Below are positions 1-10,100 of a stretch of 64,000 nucleotides of DNA, one piece after another; the stretch's first letter is position 1; each line of letters starts with the position of its first letter. The stretch covers positions 10,963,341 to 11,027,340 of the forward strand of contig CM031872.1 in assembly GCA_018697195.1 (NCBI GenBank), in the 5' to 3' direction. The translations under genes were made by a program, and so were the position numbers. Under the pieces are notes generated by a model. The model saw only the letters and a program-made list of their open reading frames with translations. It did no database searches and was not told where the DNA came from. Source of the stretch: Certhia americana. Lineage: Eukaryota > Chordata > Aves > Passeriformes > Certhiidae.

Positions 1-275
1 TCCCTACAGGGTAGAGAAGACTTTGATCCAAGGCTTGATCTAGTGCCAGTCATTTGAATAGAGCTCAGGGATGTGAGAAGTGCCATGTTAAATGCAGGAT
101 CTGAACAGAGAAGTTGTGCAGGGAATTACATACCTGAGACAGCACTGCAGTCAAGTACAGGAAAAAAGGGATAGAAATGGTTCCCTTTGGCAGAAACCTC
201 CCAGTGCCACCCCAGACCCCGGGGGCTCTGGCTGCCGAGGCTGCTGATGTTTGCAGCATAGGTGCTGAGTCAGCA

Positions 276-643
276 GCCATCCCCAGAGCTGGAAACAGGC
301 ACAGCCATCCCCAGAACTGGGAATGGGCACAGCCATCCATCCCCAGAGCTGGAAACAGACACAGCCATCTCCAGAGCTGGGAATGGGCACAGCCATCCCC
401 AGAGCTGGGAATGGGCACAGCCGTCCATCCCCAGAGCTGGAAACAGGCACAGCCTTCCCCCAGAGCTGGGAACAGGCACAGCCATCCCCAGAGCTGGGAA
501 TGGGCACAGCCATCTCCAGAGCTGGGAATGGGCACAGCCATCCATTCCCCAGAGCTGGGAATTGGCACAGCCATCCCCAGAGCTGGAAACAGGCACAGCC
601 ATCTCCAGAGCTGGGAATGGGCACAGCCATCCCCAGAGCTGTA
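276..643. repeat. Minisatellite, about 28-bp unit, about 13 copies
   Basis: The tandem unit is built around ccagagctgggaatgggcac followed by agccatc, with 28-32 bp between copies and two main variants (gggaatggg and ggaaacagg). It creates long but meaningless open frames on both strands. It lies about 3.4 kb upstream of the COL27A1 promoter. Confidence 0.95.
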
Positions 644-1617
644 CCACTGCTCGGAGTGCCGTGGCTGTGTGTGGGCTGGGGTGAGTCCCACCTCTGTGCA
701 CGGTGAATCTCCTGTCCCTGCCGGGGTACAGGTGTGCACCCAGCCCTCTGCACTGCATGTGTGCAGAGCTGTGCCCTCCCACCATCACTGGGACCACCAC
801 CCTTTCCTGGCAGGGCTGCTTCCCACAGCTTGGGCTCCCTTTCCCTGTGGCTCCAGCAGTTCTTAGTCAGGGACCAGGTTTAGATGCTCCTGCTCCAGGC
901 TGGGTGTGGATCCTCAGCCCAGCAGGGAGTGAAAGGCTCTTTATCCCACCTTTCCTTCATGTGTTTGTTTGATCCCTCCCACAAGTTTTTCCGGTGCCGT
1001 GGTTTCACTTCTGCCTGGTTATGACACAGTTTTAAACCTGAATGGAGTATTTATCTAAATATATCCAAATACATCCCTGTAATTCCTTGTCAGTTCTGAG
1101 GGCAGCGAGTGATCCAGGATGCTTTTTGGGCCTGGGCAAAGGCACAAATGATTGAAATGATTCAGTGTTATCCCCCAGGCCAAGCCAAAGTGGGCTGGTA
1201 GGTCCAGGTTAGTCTGGGATTTCTGTGCCCCGTGGAGCCAGGCACTGTGTGTCACACAGGGTAGCTGTGACTCCCCTTGCCACGGAGCCCAGATCCCTCC
1301 ACACTCAGTTTTCTAAGAGGAGCAAAGAGACAAAATTATATTAATTAGAGCCTTGATGCTTAACTGAGCTACAGCTCCTGAGGAGAGGTGGGTACTGGTT
1401 CTTCTGGAAAGTGGCTAAATACAGGTGAATATTTAAGATGCTGTATTTATTCAGGCTGTAATGACATGCTGCTTTTTTTGAGAGAGTGCATTTCATCAAA
1501 AGCAAGTGTTCTGTTCCCTGATCCCCATGTTGTGTGGTAGCATTTCCTCCTCCTTGTACTTTTAAGTTTTTTGTCTAATTAAACTATTCCATTCCAATTC
1601 CTTTCTCTCTCCTTTCC

Positions 1618-1639
1618 TTTTTTTTTTTTTTTTTTTTTT
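1618..1639. repeat. Poly-T run upstream of the gene
   Basis: About 22 consecutive T lie within a longer pyrimidine-rich stretch. There is no recognisable element attached. Confidence 0.85.
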
Positions 1640-3270
1640 CCTCTGTTGTGCTGTTTTACTTCAGTTTATTTAGTGTTTTAAAATGGCTTCTATTTAAATT
1701 TGGAAGGGAAGAAAAATAAATCTGCTAAATATATTTCTATTCAGATCATATGTTGTGGCTTTTCTCTTTTTGAAGAATGAGGTCTAATTTTTGAACCTGA
1801 ATTCATTTGGCAGAAGTCTTGGCTTCAGCAACATTGGGTTTCCTTTTGTTTTAAACTAATTCCCTTTTTCCTACTGCTGGGATACATTTATGTCTTCGTG
1901 CTAGCAAAGCTCTTAGGCATGTGTTTGGTTTGAAAATGTTCATCGGAGCAAATATGAGCAGAGGATTTGAGGATGAGGCTGTCAGTGAGTTTTGTGGTGG
2001 TCCTTGATGAGGTGCTGTGGACCTGCAGCATCATCAGTCCTGTCCCAGCCACCCGTGCACATCCACCTTGGATAAGTCTTTGCAAAAAGATGCAGCACGT
2101 CATTTTCCTTTCCTTTTTGTCGCTCTCTCTGAAAAGCCAGGCCTTGTTCCTTTCTGCATAGGGTGGGTTTGGAGTTCTTTTGAGGGAAAGAGAGTTTACT
2201 AAATATTTGCTGCATTTAGAAGAGAGAAAAGGTAGTAATAAGCAGGAGAACCTAATGTGTATTCAACAGCAGAGGGATTAACCCACAATTATTTGCAAAG
2301 TTGGGTTTTTTTTAATTGATTAAAGCTTTATCTTAAACTTTTCAGCATGGCCAGAATATGTTGCTCAGTGAGGAATGTGTGACTGAGAAACATGGAAAGA
2401 ACAGCTGGGGGAAAAAATAGCTAAGAAAAATAGAGATTTTATGGTGTTTCTGACAATCTGTGTCACTGCCTGCTGTCCCTGAAGTCACAGTCCTCAAAGC
2501 CGGACTGTTTGGGTCATCTGAGTTCCTGGGCTTTCCAGAGGGGTTTGTCCTATTTTTTTCTGTGAATAGGAATTTCTTACAAGTATCTGGATGTGTAACT
2601 TAACTGCAGCCTTCCGAGAAGGTTTTCTGGAGGACAGAGTAACTGTGAGGCTGTTAGTTAACCCCCATCCCAACGCTGCCTGTTTCAAATTGTTTTGCTG
2701 TTGCTACTTAAAATCTGCTATAGCAAGAAAGGAAGCAAAATGTTGATGCTTCAGAGCAAAGGTATGAATAAAATCTTCTGCCTATAGAAACTGGGAGATG
2801 CAAAACCACAGCCCCAGCAAGCAACCACAACTAAGCCAAATATATGCATTAAGGGAGAGAAGCCCTTCGCATCCATGGTAGCAGAAGATGTCATATAGGA
2901 GATCTGATTTATGGTGGAAACCTCAAATTTTGGCCATGCTCTGAGGTCACATTTTTGAGCAAAGCCTGAATTGCTGAGTCAAACCAGTGGGTCCTTGAAT
3001 TTTCTGGTCTGAACGTGGTGTAACATCACCCCCCTCTAGCCTCAAGCTCAGGTACTGGGTGGGTCTATATGGGGTCCTATTTGTGTATTTTTCATGGGGA
3101 GTGTGTAACTTTTGTGCCCATGCCTGGGTTCTCCATCTCAGGGGATAACTTAGTAAAATACAGGACACCTTTGTGGAGGGAGCTCCTGGGGTGGCTCAGC
3201 TTTGACGGCAGACCCACGCTGGCGTCTCAGATCTGTGCTGGACACTCAGCATCTCGCAGGACCTGCCCGG

Positions 3271-3497
3271 TGCCCTGCAGCCCCATCCTCTGCCCTGCAG
3301 CCCCATCCTCCTGCCCTGGGGGTCCCGTAGTCCCTGCAGCCCCATCCCCTGCCCTGCAGCCCTGTCCCCTGCCCTGCAGCCCCATCCCCTGCCCTGCAGC
3401 CCCGTCCCCTGCCCTGCAGCCCCATCCCCTGCCCTGCAGCCCCATCCCCTGCCCTGCAGCCCCATCCCCCGCCCTGCAGCCCTGTCCCCTGCTCTGC
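3271..3497. repeat. Minisatellite, 20-bp unit, about 10-11 copies
   Basis: The unit is ccctgcagccccatcccctg, nearly perfect from 3330 to 3490 and more degenerate at the left end. The minus strand is rich in G runs. The array ends about 190 bp before the TATA-like box. The repetitive peptides it can encode in several frames are artefacts. Confidence 0.95.
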
Positions 3498-3687
3498 CTG
3501 TGACCACGCAGACCTCCCCTCCCTGCAGCAGCCCCCTCCCCTCCTGGTGGGGTGCCCGGGGTGCCCCCCTGCCCGCAGGCAGCGCTGATCCTGCCCCTCG
3601 GAGGCTGGATCTCTGCTCATTAGCTGCTGTTTGCTGAAACCGGATACCTGGGGCACCCCCGCCAGCCCGGAGTCCCCGGGCTGCAGC

Positions 3688-3697
3688 TATTTAAAAG
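3688..3697 (+). promoter_or_regulatory. Probable TATA-like box of the COL27A1 promoter
   Basis: The sequence tatttaaaag sits in a G+C-rich neighbourhood about 390 bp upstream of the COL27A1 start codon. Transcription would be expected to begin about 25-35 bp downstream, near 3718-3730. The assignment comes from motif and position only; no transcript data are available. Confidence 0.4.
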
Positions 3698-3736
3698 GAC
3701 AAGGGCAGTCTTAGAACTTCCACCTCTTTCACATCC

Positions 3737-3955
3737 ATGTCCCTCCCAGTGCCCGCTCCCCACCGCCCTTCTCTCCTGGATCCCTGCAGCATCCATGACC
3801 CACGAGTGGAGCGACGGCCCGAGGGGGACGTGTCCGCGCTAGCCCCGGGGAAGGATTATCTGCTGAATTCGGGGCGACCCCAGAGAGCCCCGGCTGGCTC
3901 CGGGCCCCTCACCCCGGCCGCCTCTCCCGGGGTCGCACCGCAGGAGACACCTTGA
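3737..3955 (+). other. Upstream ORF (72 codons) in the presumed COL27A1 5' leader
   Basis: If transcription starts near 3720, the first ATG in the leader is at 3737 and opens a 72-codon frame ending with a stop at 3953-3955, 119 nt before the collagen ATG and in a different frame. The peptide is Pro/Ala/Arg-rich and resembles no family I know. A second short uORF (3795-3842, 15 codons) lies inside it in another frame. Their start contexts are weak. They may reduce translation of the main frame or be chance frames in G+C-rich leader DNA. Confidence 0.3.
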
Positions 3956-3998
3956 AGGGAAGGAGGGAGGAAGGGGCTTTGTTTGAGTTTTCTTTTTT

Positions 3999-4003
<5 letters not shown>

Positions 4004-4029
<26 letters not shown>
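4004..4029 (+). repeat. 26-T homopolymer in the presumed 5' leader
   Basis: An uninterrupted run of 26 T lies 45 bp before the COL27A1 start codon, so it would be a U-tract in the mRNA if transcription starts at the upstream TATA-like box. It is prone to length polymorphism and assembly error. Confidence 0.9.
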
Positions 4030-4031
<2 letters not shown>

Positions 4032-4074
4032 TTACGTTTTAAGAAGTAGCAACTGCCGTGAGGTGCTGGGCCAA

Positions 4075-4136
4075 ATGAATGCCCACGGCCATGGGGTTGC
4101 TCGGAGATGCTGCTCAGCCTCTCACCTGGCTGCAGA
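4075..4136 (+). CDS. COL27A1: COL27A1 exon 1, coding part: start codon and N-terminal residues of signal peptide
   Basis: The ATG at 4075 opens 20 complete codons plus two bases, followed by a strong donor (gtaagt at 4137). The peptide begins MNAHGHGVARR and resembles the short Gly/Ala/Arg-rich start of mammalian COL27A1 exon 1 in length and character. The phase (two bases left over) is exactly what exon 2 at 13630 requires, and two overlapping ATGs (4091 and 4107) give the wrong phase. The start context is weak (C at -3, A at +4). The frame stays open upstream through the leader but has no earlier ATG. The assignment rests on phase, donor, position in a G+C-rich zone and weak similarity; a transcript would confirm it. 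Confidence 0.75.
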
Positions 4137-7100
4137 GTAAGTGCCCGAGACAGAGACGGGGAGGGAGCAGGGCAGGGGCAGCCCGGGAGGAGCTGGCACT
4201 GCTCGGAGCCGAGCGCTGCCCTCACCTGCCCGAGGGAATCCCGGGAAGCTGCCGGCTTTTCTGCGGGCAACAAGGACCTGCTGTCCCCCTGGTGCTCCAC
4301 GGTTGGCTGGGTGGGACTTTGGATGAGGAGGGAAAGCAGGAATGAAAGTTTTATCTGCATGTGGAAGTTTCCTCTCCTGGCAGAGTTGGCCAAGCTGGAA
4401 CTTGGGGTCCAACTTGTTCTGATGGGCCTTGCATAGGAAAACTCATTGTCCTGTCTCTGCCCTCTGGGATGCTGAGATTCCATCCCTCAGCGCTGGGAGG
4501 AGAGGGGCTCTGGAGATGCCCTGGGGAAGCAGAGCACTGCAAGGAGGGGAACAGGGGCATGGGGAGACTTCTCCTCCAAGCCTGAGCCCCATCCACAGGC
4601 TTCTAGTGCCTGCACCAAGCGCTGATCCCAAGGGAAATCTCTTGTCAGGTACTTTATAAGGTGGGTTGAGGCTGGTTTGGGGCTGCTGGCCCTGGACAGG
4701 TGAGTACAATTGCTATCAGCAGCCTCCCCTAAAAAGGGCTTGTACTTCCCTCCCTGGAGCCTAGACAGGGTCTTCAGTTCTATCCCCGCAGTTCTTCTGG
4801 CCAAAAGAGTTTTTTTTTTTTTTTTTTTTTTTTTCCCAAATTATTTATTTATTTTGTATAATTTCTCGTAAATGCTTCACTATTACAGAGGAGGGCAGCA
4901 GAGAGAGGCAGTAAGGAACATCCTTAAATAATTTTCATTTCTCAAAATCTGCCTTTTCCTCTTGTCCCTAAGTCCAGAGGAGAGATCGTTGGGGGGTGGG
5001 AGGCACATCTGCATTGCAAATAAAAATAATCATTACAACCACCAACCAACCAACAACAAAAAAAGTAACAGCTAAGAAAAAAACACTTGAAATCACGGAC
5101 TTTGGGAATCAGAGATCACAGAAATTGCACTATTTATAAGGAGAGGAAAAAAAAAGGCAAGAAATCCAGCGACCATGGGCCAGCCTGGCTTCCTAGAGTG
5201 TACTTTGTGTTCTGTCTCCTTTTTCCAAGGTAATTGCAGTCTGCCGAGAGGGAGTTAAATGGGATTAAAAGATCTGTGTAAGCAAAAGGACCCAGAAGAG
5301 AAGGAGGAAGGAGTGAGCCGTTCGGGCCAGGGGTGTCTGTGACACAGCTGAACCCCTTAGCGAGGCAGAGAGCCGAGCTCCTGGGAAGGATGTACCCACA
5401 AACCGGCTTATCCCCCGATTTCTGATGGATTGCCGCAAAAATTGCCCGAAAGAGACAATGCACTAAACGTGATGGAGCCGGAATCAGAGCCGGTCTCCAG
5501 ACTCAGAGCTACAGCGGCAGGCAGGGGGTGAGTACAAACTCCGATACTCCCGGCGCTGGGGAAGGGAATCCCGGGCGGGCTGGGGGTGCCGGGGAGCCGC
5601 GGGATCCCGGAATTTGGGAACGGGGTGGGGGAAGGCATTCCTCTGCCCAGGGGATGATGTGAAAACTCCTGGTCTGGAGAGGAGAATGGGCTGCGAGCAG
5701 GGAGGCCACGCTGCGGAGCGGGAGAGGGGGAAATGGGGCTGCGGTGTGCTGGGGTTCGATGCTCCAGGAGGAGCCCCCAGCCCCCCGAATCCCCCGCACC
5801 GGCACAGGGGCTCCCAGCGCCGGGAGCTGCGCTCCGGTGCAGCCCCCAGGCAGATGCAGAAACGGGCGATCCGCTGCCCCTCGCACCCCTCACCCTGCTC
5901 GGGCACCAGGGGGGTCCCAGCCCCTCCTGGGGGCGGGGGGCTGCTGCTCTCACCCCGTTCCTCGGGCACACGGGTACCGGGGTCTGGGGGAGCTCGGGGG
6001 GCTGAGGCACGGCGAGGTGCGCGGTGGCAGCTCTTCATGTGCTCGGCACACACAAAACGCTGCTCCCTCTCCATCCGTGTGTGCATGAAAAGATCCCGAA
6101 ACACACCCTGCCCGTCCCCCTTCTCCCGCAGCCGTGACCAAATTTTACTGTTTTCGTTGTTAAATGCGTTGTTTGTGGCGAGTTTGTTGTTGTTGTTATT
6201 TCCCTGCGAACCCGCAAAGGGTTAATGCCGTTGGCTGCGTTGTCGGATGTACTGATGATTTACCGACACTCCCTTGGAAAGGCTGGGATTCTTCTGCCTG
6301 GCAGTTTGAAAAAGTTGTGTACAGGATCCCTATGCTCGGCTGGGCTGGGAGATGGGGGAAAGAGGGGGAACGGGGCGAGGAGATTTGGGGGCAGCCCCCC
6401 TCCACCGCTGGGGTCATCGTGGTGCCGCCCCTTTCCTGGAGCCGGAGGTGGATGGGTGTGCAGTTCCCTTTGGAGGGTGGCTGTGTGTGCAGTTACACGG
6501 AGAGCCCAGAACCCTTCAGGGGCTGCAGCCGCTGTCCTTCACAAGTTTTCTGTGTGTTTATATACTCACAAGGACTGAATCTCATTGCTTTAGGGTTCTT
6601 GTGGTGTGGGTTTTTTTTTTTTGGGGGGGGGGGGGGGGGTTGGCGTAAATGTGGCTGTGGCGTGTCTGGAGACGCTGGTAACTGCAGCATCTCCCAGTTA
6701 CACCTTCTTAGTGCTGGACATGGTCTGGGGGAGCCGCCTGGGAGCGTGCAAGGAGGGAGCAGCCCAAAGGGGAGCAGACAGATAAAGGTTCCTTTGAAAG
6801 AGCAGCGTGTGACAGCGAGGGGACAGGCTCCAGTGCCGGGGAGACACTTGGCACAAGGCACAGCCACTGACAGCGCACCAGCTGCTCAGCCTGGCCCGGG
6901 GGGATGGCCGTCATCGCGGTACAGATGAGGACAGGGAGATCCTGCTCAGGTCGCGCCTGAGGACAAACCGGGCCCATGTGAGCACAGGTTTAGGAAGGAG
7001 GGACCCAGGAGCAGCAGCCTGCCGGAGATCTGTGCCTGCTTCTGCATCAGGGCATGTCAGGCTACCACAGCCCCGGCCGTGGGCTTTGAGCCTTGCAGTG

Positions 7101-10100
7101 CAGATGGGAAATCTGCCTTTGTGCCTCGGAACGAGCGCCTTTTGTTCCAGGGTCTTCCCCGGCCTGTCCCCCTGCCATGTGCTGCTCCAGTCGCTCCTCA
7201 GCAGAGGTCGCTTGCTGCCCTTCGCATCACCTCCCGAAAGGATTTCTTGATGTTCTTGGCAGAGCGCCGTGCATCCCACTGCCCCCACAGCTCCATGGTC
7301 CCCTTGAGGCTACCTGTGTTGGACAGGGTGCTCTGAGCCCGGGGCTGGCATGTTCCTAGGCTCACCGGGCCGCTCTCGGGGTGGCAAAGGGGCTGTGCTG
7401 CCTGAAGACAGCTTGTGATGGGAATGATCTGGTGCATTTCAGTGTGGCAGTGGGGGTCTCTCTTGTACCAGCACTCCTGCAGCTTCTTCTGGAGCAGGGC
7501 TGGTGATTGGGGAGCTGGTGGACGTTCGGGAGACCAGCGGGTGCTCCCCAGGGAAGAAGCAGCAGCCGCAGAGTACACTTGAAGGCTCGAGCTGCCAAAG
7601 TTTGTGATACCAGAACACAAAGTTTTACAGGATCTTCAAGCTTAATGGTGCCCTTCTTGGTCATTTCTGCTGAGCACAGGCCCCCCAAAACACAGGGTAG
7701 GGTTTGCATTCCACTGCACATGGAGCACAACTCCAGACTGTAGGATCGGTGTTGTTCCACTGCGGTTGTGCTGCTTTGGCCCATTCCAGCCCCAGTGGCA
7801 AATGCTGACTATGGAGAAGGCTCAATGTTCCTGGAGACCTCTAATGGGTGACAACCTGCTGTCACAGCCCTGGAGTGTTGGCACAATGCTGCTCTGGGGC
7901 TGCCTGGCCCATCCGTGTGCTGGATGAGAAAGCTGCACATATTGGTACTACAACACCACCAAGGTGGGTCAGGCCCTGGGAAGGCCTAAAAGGGCTGGAG
8001 GGAGGCATGGATCCTTTTTAAGAGGAAAAAGGGATTGCTTGCAAGCTGGGCAGGTGGTTTGGGGACAGATTATGGCACTGATGGACAAATTCAGCACTAA
8101 GGTGGCAAATGATGTATGTGCTGGATGCTTGGGGGTAGAGAGGAGGCAATTGCACCTGGAGATGTGTCCTGTGAGGGATAGATAGTGTCACAGTCCAGGA
8201 CCACCCTCCCCTGCTATTTCCACGTGTCTCTCTGAGCATGTGCTTTATTAAAATAAAGCTACAGCTTCATCCCCTTTCTGCAATGGGTTGAGGGGTTAAA
8301 ATCTGCCCTGCTTAATATCTCTGCTTGTGGAGATTCTGTTAGTGACTGAAGGTTGCCCAGGTTTGTGGTGACATGATTGTCAGAAATCTCTGCCCAGGGA
8401 TAAATACAGGGTTTGTGGGGGATTTTCCCCTTCCCTTTGTTTGCCAGTTTGTTGGGGGCATAAGTAGAAATGATGGACACTTTTTCTGAAGTGCAAATGG
8501 AAACAATGGGGAATTCTATATGGCTCTGCCAAACCCCATTCACAAAATGAAGGAATGCAAAGGCGTTTGTTGGAAGGACAAAAAGGGAGTTAGATGACAG
8601 ATCACGCTTAGCACTTCTGTTTATCGAGGGCTCCAGTTACTGGAGAACACAAAGGCCAGGGCCAGCACTGAGTGTTGTCACTTCACACAGCAGCAAAGTC
8701 AATGTCCCAGACAGACAGGACTGGGGAGCCAAGGGGAGGCTGAGTAATGGGTTCCCAGGAAAGATCCCAGCTGTGGAGAGCTGCTGGGAGCTGCCTGGGA
8801 GGGTGTTTGAGTCCTATCAGTCTGGCATCTCTCAGGTAAGGAAGCAGGCTGGCACCAGGAGGAGCTCAGCTCTGGGACAGCTCTGTGCAGTGAATACAGA
8901 GATTCAAGTTCCAGTGAGGAGGACAAGGACCAGCAGTTTGGGACCCTTCAGCCCTGTGTCTGCAGGTGCCAACCTAAACCCGAGAGGACAAGGGGTGAGA
9001 TGTCTGCAGGAGGTCACCGTGGCTGTGCGGGTGCTTCATCCCCACCTTCTGTGCACTGCAGGTCAGGAGTGCCCTCCTGGAGAAGTCCTAATAGGTGCCA
9101 GATGAGCAAAAATCAGGCTTTTATGGATCCAGCTCTCCTGCTATGGGCAGGAACACCTTCCGGTAGAACCAGGTTGGTCTAAGCCTTATCCAACCTGGCC
9201 TTCACAGGATTTCATTTTTCCTTACTTAATATTCACATTTTCTAGATCCTTCAATAGGAATAGGGATTTCATTTTTCCTTACTTAATATTCACATTTTCT
9301 AGATCAATCCATTTTCTTAGTGTTTTTAAATGACCTTAAGAATGAATTTCTGTGGGCCATATCTGTTTGCCTGCTCAATACGTTTCCTTAAAAACGTAGC
9401 TGCTGAATGGGGATTAAAAGCTAGCAGTATTTCAGTTGTTTCAGAAACTTTGCCCTTATCACGCTGGGGTTTGCAGCAGTGCCTGTGTACAAAATCTTTG
9501 CCTGGAGGTGTAAGTCAATACCTCGTTTATACTGCATGAGAGGTCCAGCAAAGGACCAAGCAGGGGAATGGAATAAGGGAACATCTACATAGTTGTGTGT
9601 TTCCATTACTCTTGCCAGAAATTGAGGGGGAGGGAGAAATACCATCATTTTGAGAAGCCCCAGAAGCTCCATAGAGGAGGTTACTGGTACAAAATAAGAT
9701 TTCAACCCCAAAAATCTGGGGTTGAATCGATGCAAAGTACGATTTAAAGCCTCAGTTGTGATTTGCTTCCTGTTGTCTGTCAAAATTGCTTGGGTCTTAT
9801 AGAATATCACCTGCAGGCAAAGCATCTTAAGCCACATGTGCATTTTCTCCTTTTTAAGATACACTGTCTGATCTATAGCTAGAAATGCAGATTCGCTTTT
9901 CTTGAAAAGCAATTTTCAGCCTCCAGCTGGCTTTGTGGTCTTTTGAACAGGAAGAAAATACACCTGAATAGCGAAAAGCAATGGGGAATTGTTTTTCCAC
10001 CTTGCAGTAATGTTTGCAATTTCAAAGCCATTTCCCCACTGTAAAGGAGGAAGAAAACAAAATAAAAAATTAAATGCTGCCATGGGCCCTTGAAATATTT

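Larger units (their letters stand above)
1..3687. other. Upstream intergenic DNA
   Basis: Apart from the two minisatellites and a poly-T run I see no gene here. No open frame has recognisable domains or splice structure. In mammals KIF12 is the next gene on this side and reads away from COL27A1, but no kinesin exon is visible in these bases. Confidence 0.6.
3500..6200. promoter_or_regulatory. G+C- and CpG-rich zone around COL27A1 exon 1 (probable promoter CpG island)
   Basis: CG dinucleotides are frequent here compared with the A+T-richer flanks, especially at 3540-3960, 4080-4260 and 5460-6140. This fits a promoter-associated CpG island covering the leader, exon 1 and the start of intron 1. 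The block at 5460-6140 lies about 1.3 kb inside intron 1 and could be a second promoter or an enhancer. The boundaries are by eye. Confidence 0.55.

Noticed and set aside
65..866. Open frames of 120-230 codons on both strands
   Set aside because: They are produced by the 28-bp minisatellite and have repetitive, domain-free translations.
3069..3656. Gly/Arg/Cys-rich or Pro/Cys-rich open frames on both strands
   Set aside because: They come from the 20-bp minisatellite and are not collagen despite the frequent Gly.
4091..4136. ATGs at 4091 and 4107 as the COL27A1 start codon
   Set aside because: They read into the exon 1 donor in phases 1 and 0; exon 2 needs two bases from exon 1, which only the frame starting at 4075 supplies.
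5408..6225. Open frames of about 200 codons on both strands in the CpG-rich zone
   Set aside because: High G+C removes stop codons; the peptides are Pro/Ala/Arg-rich without domains or splice structure.
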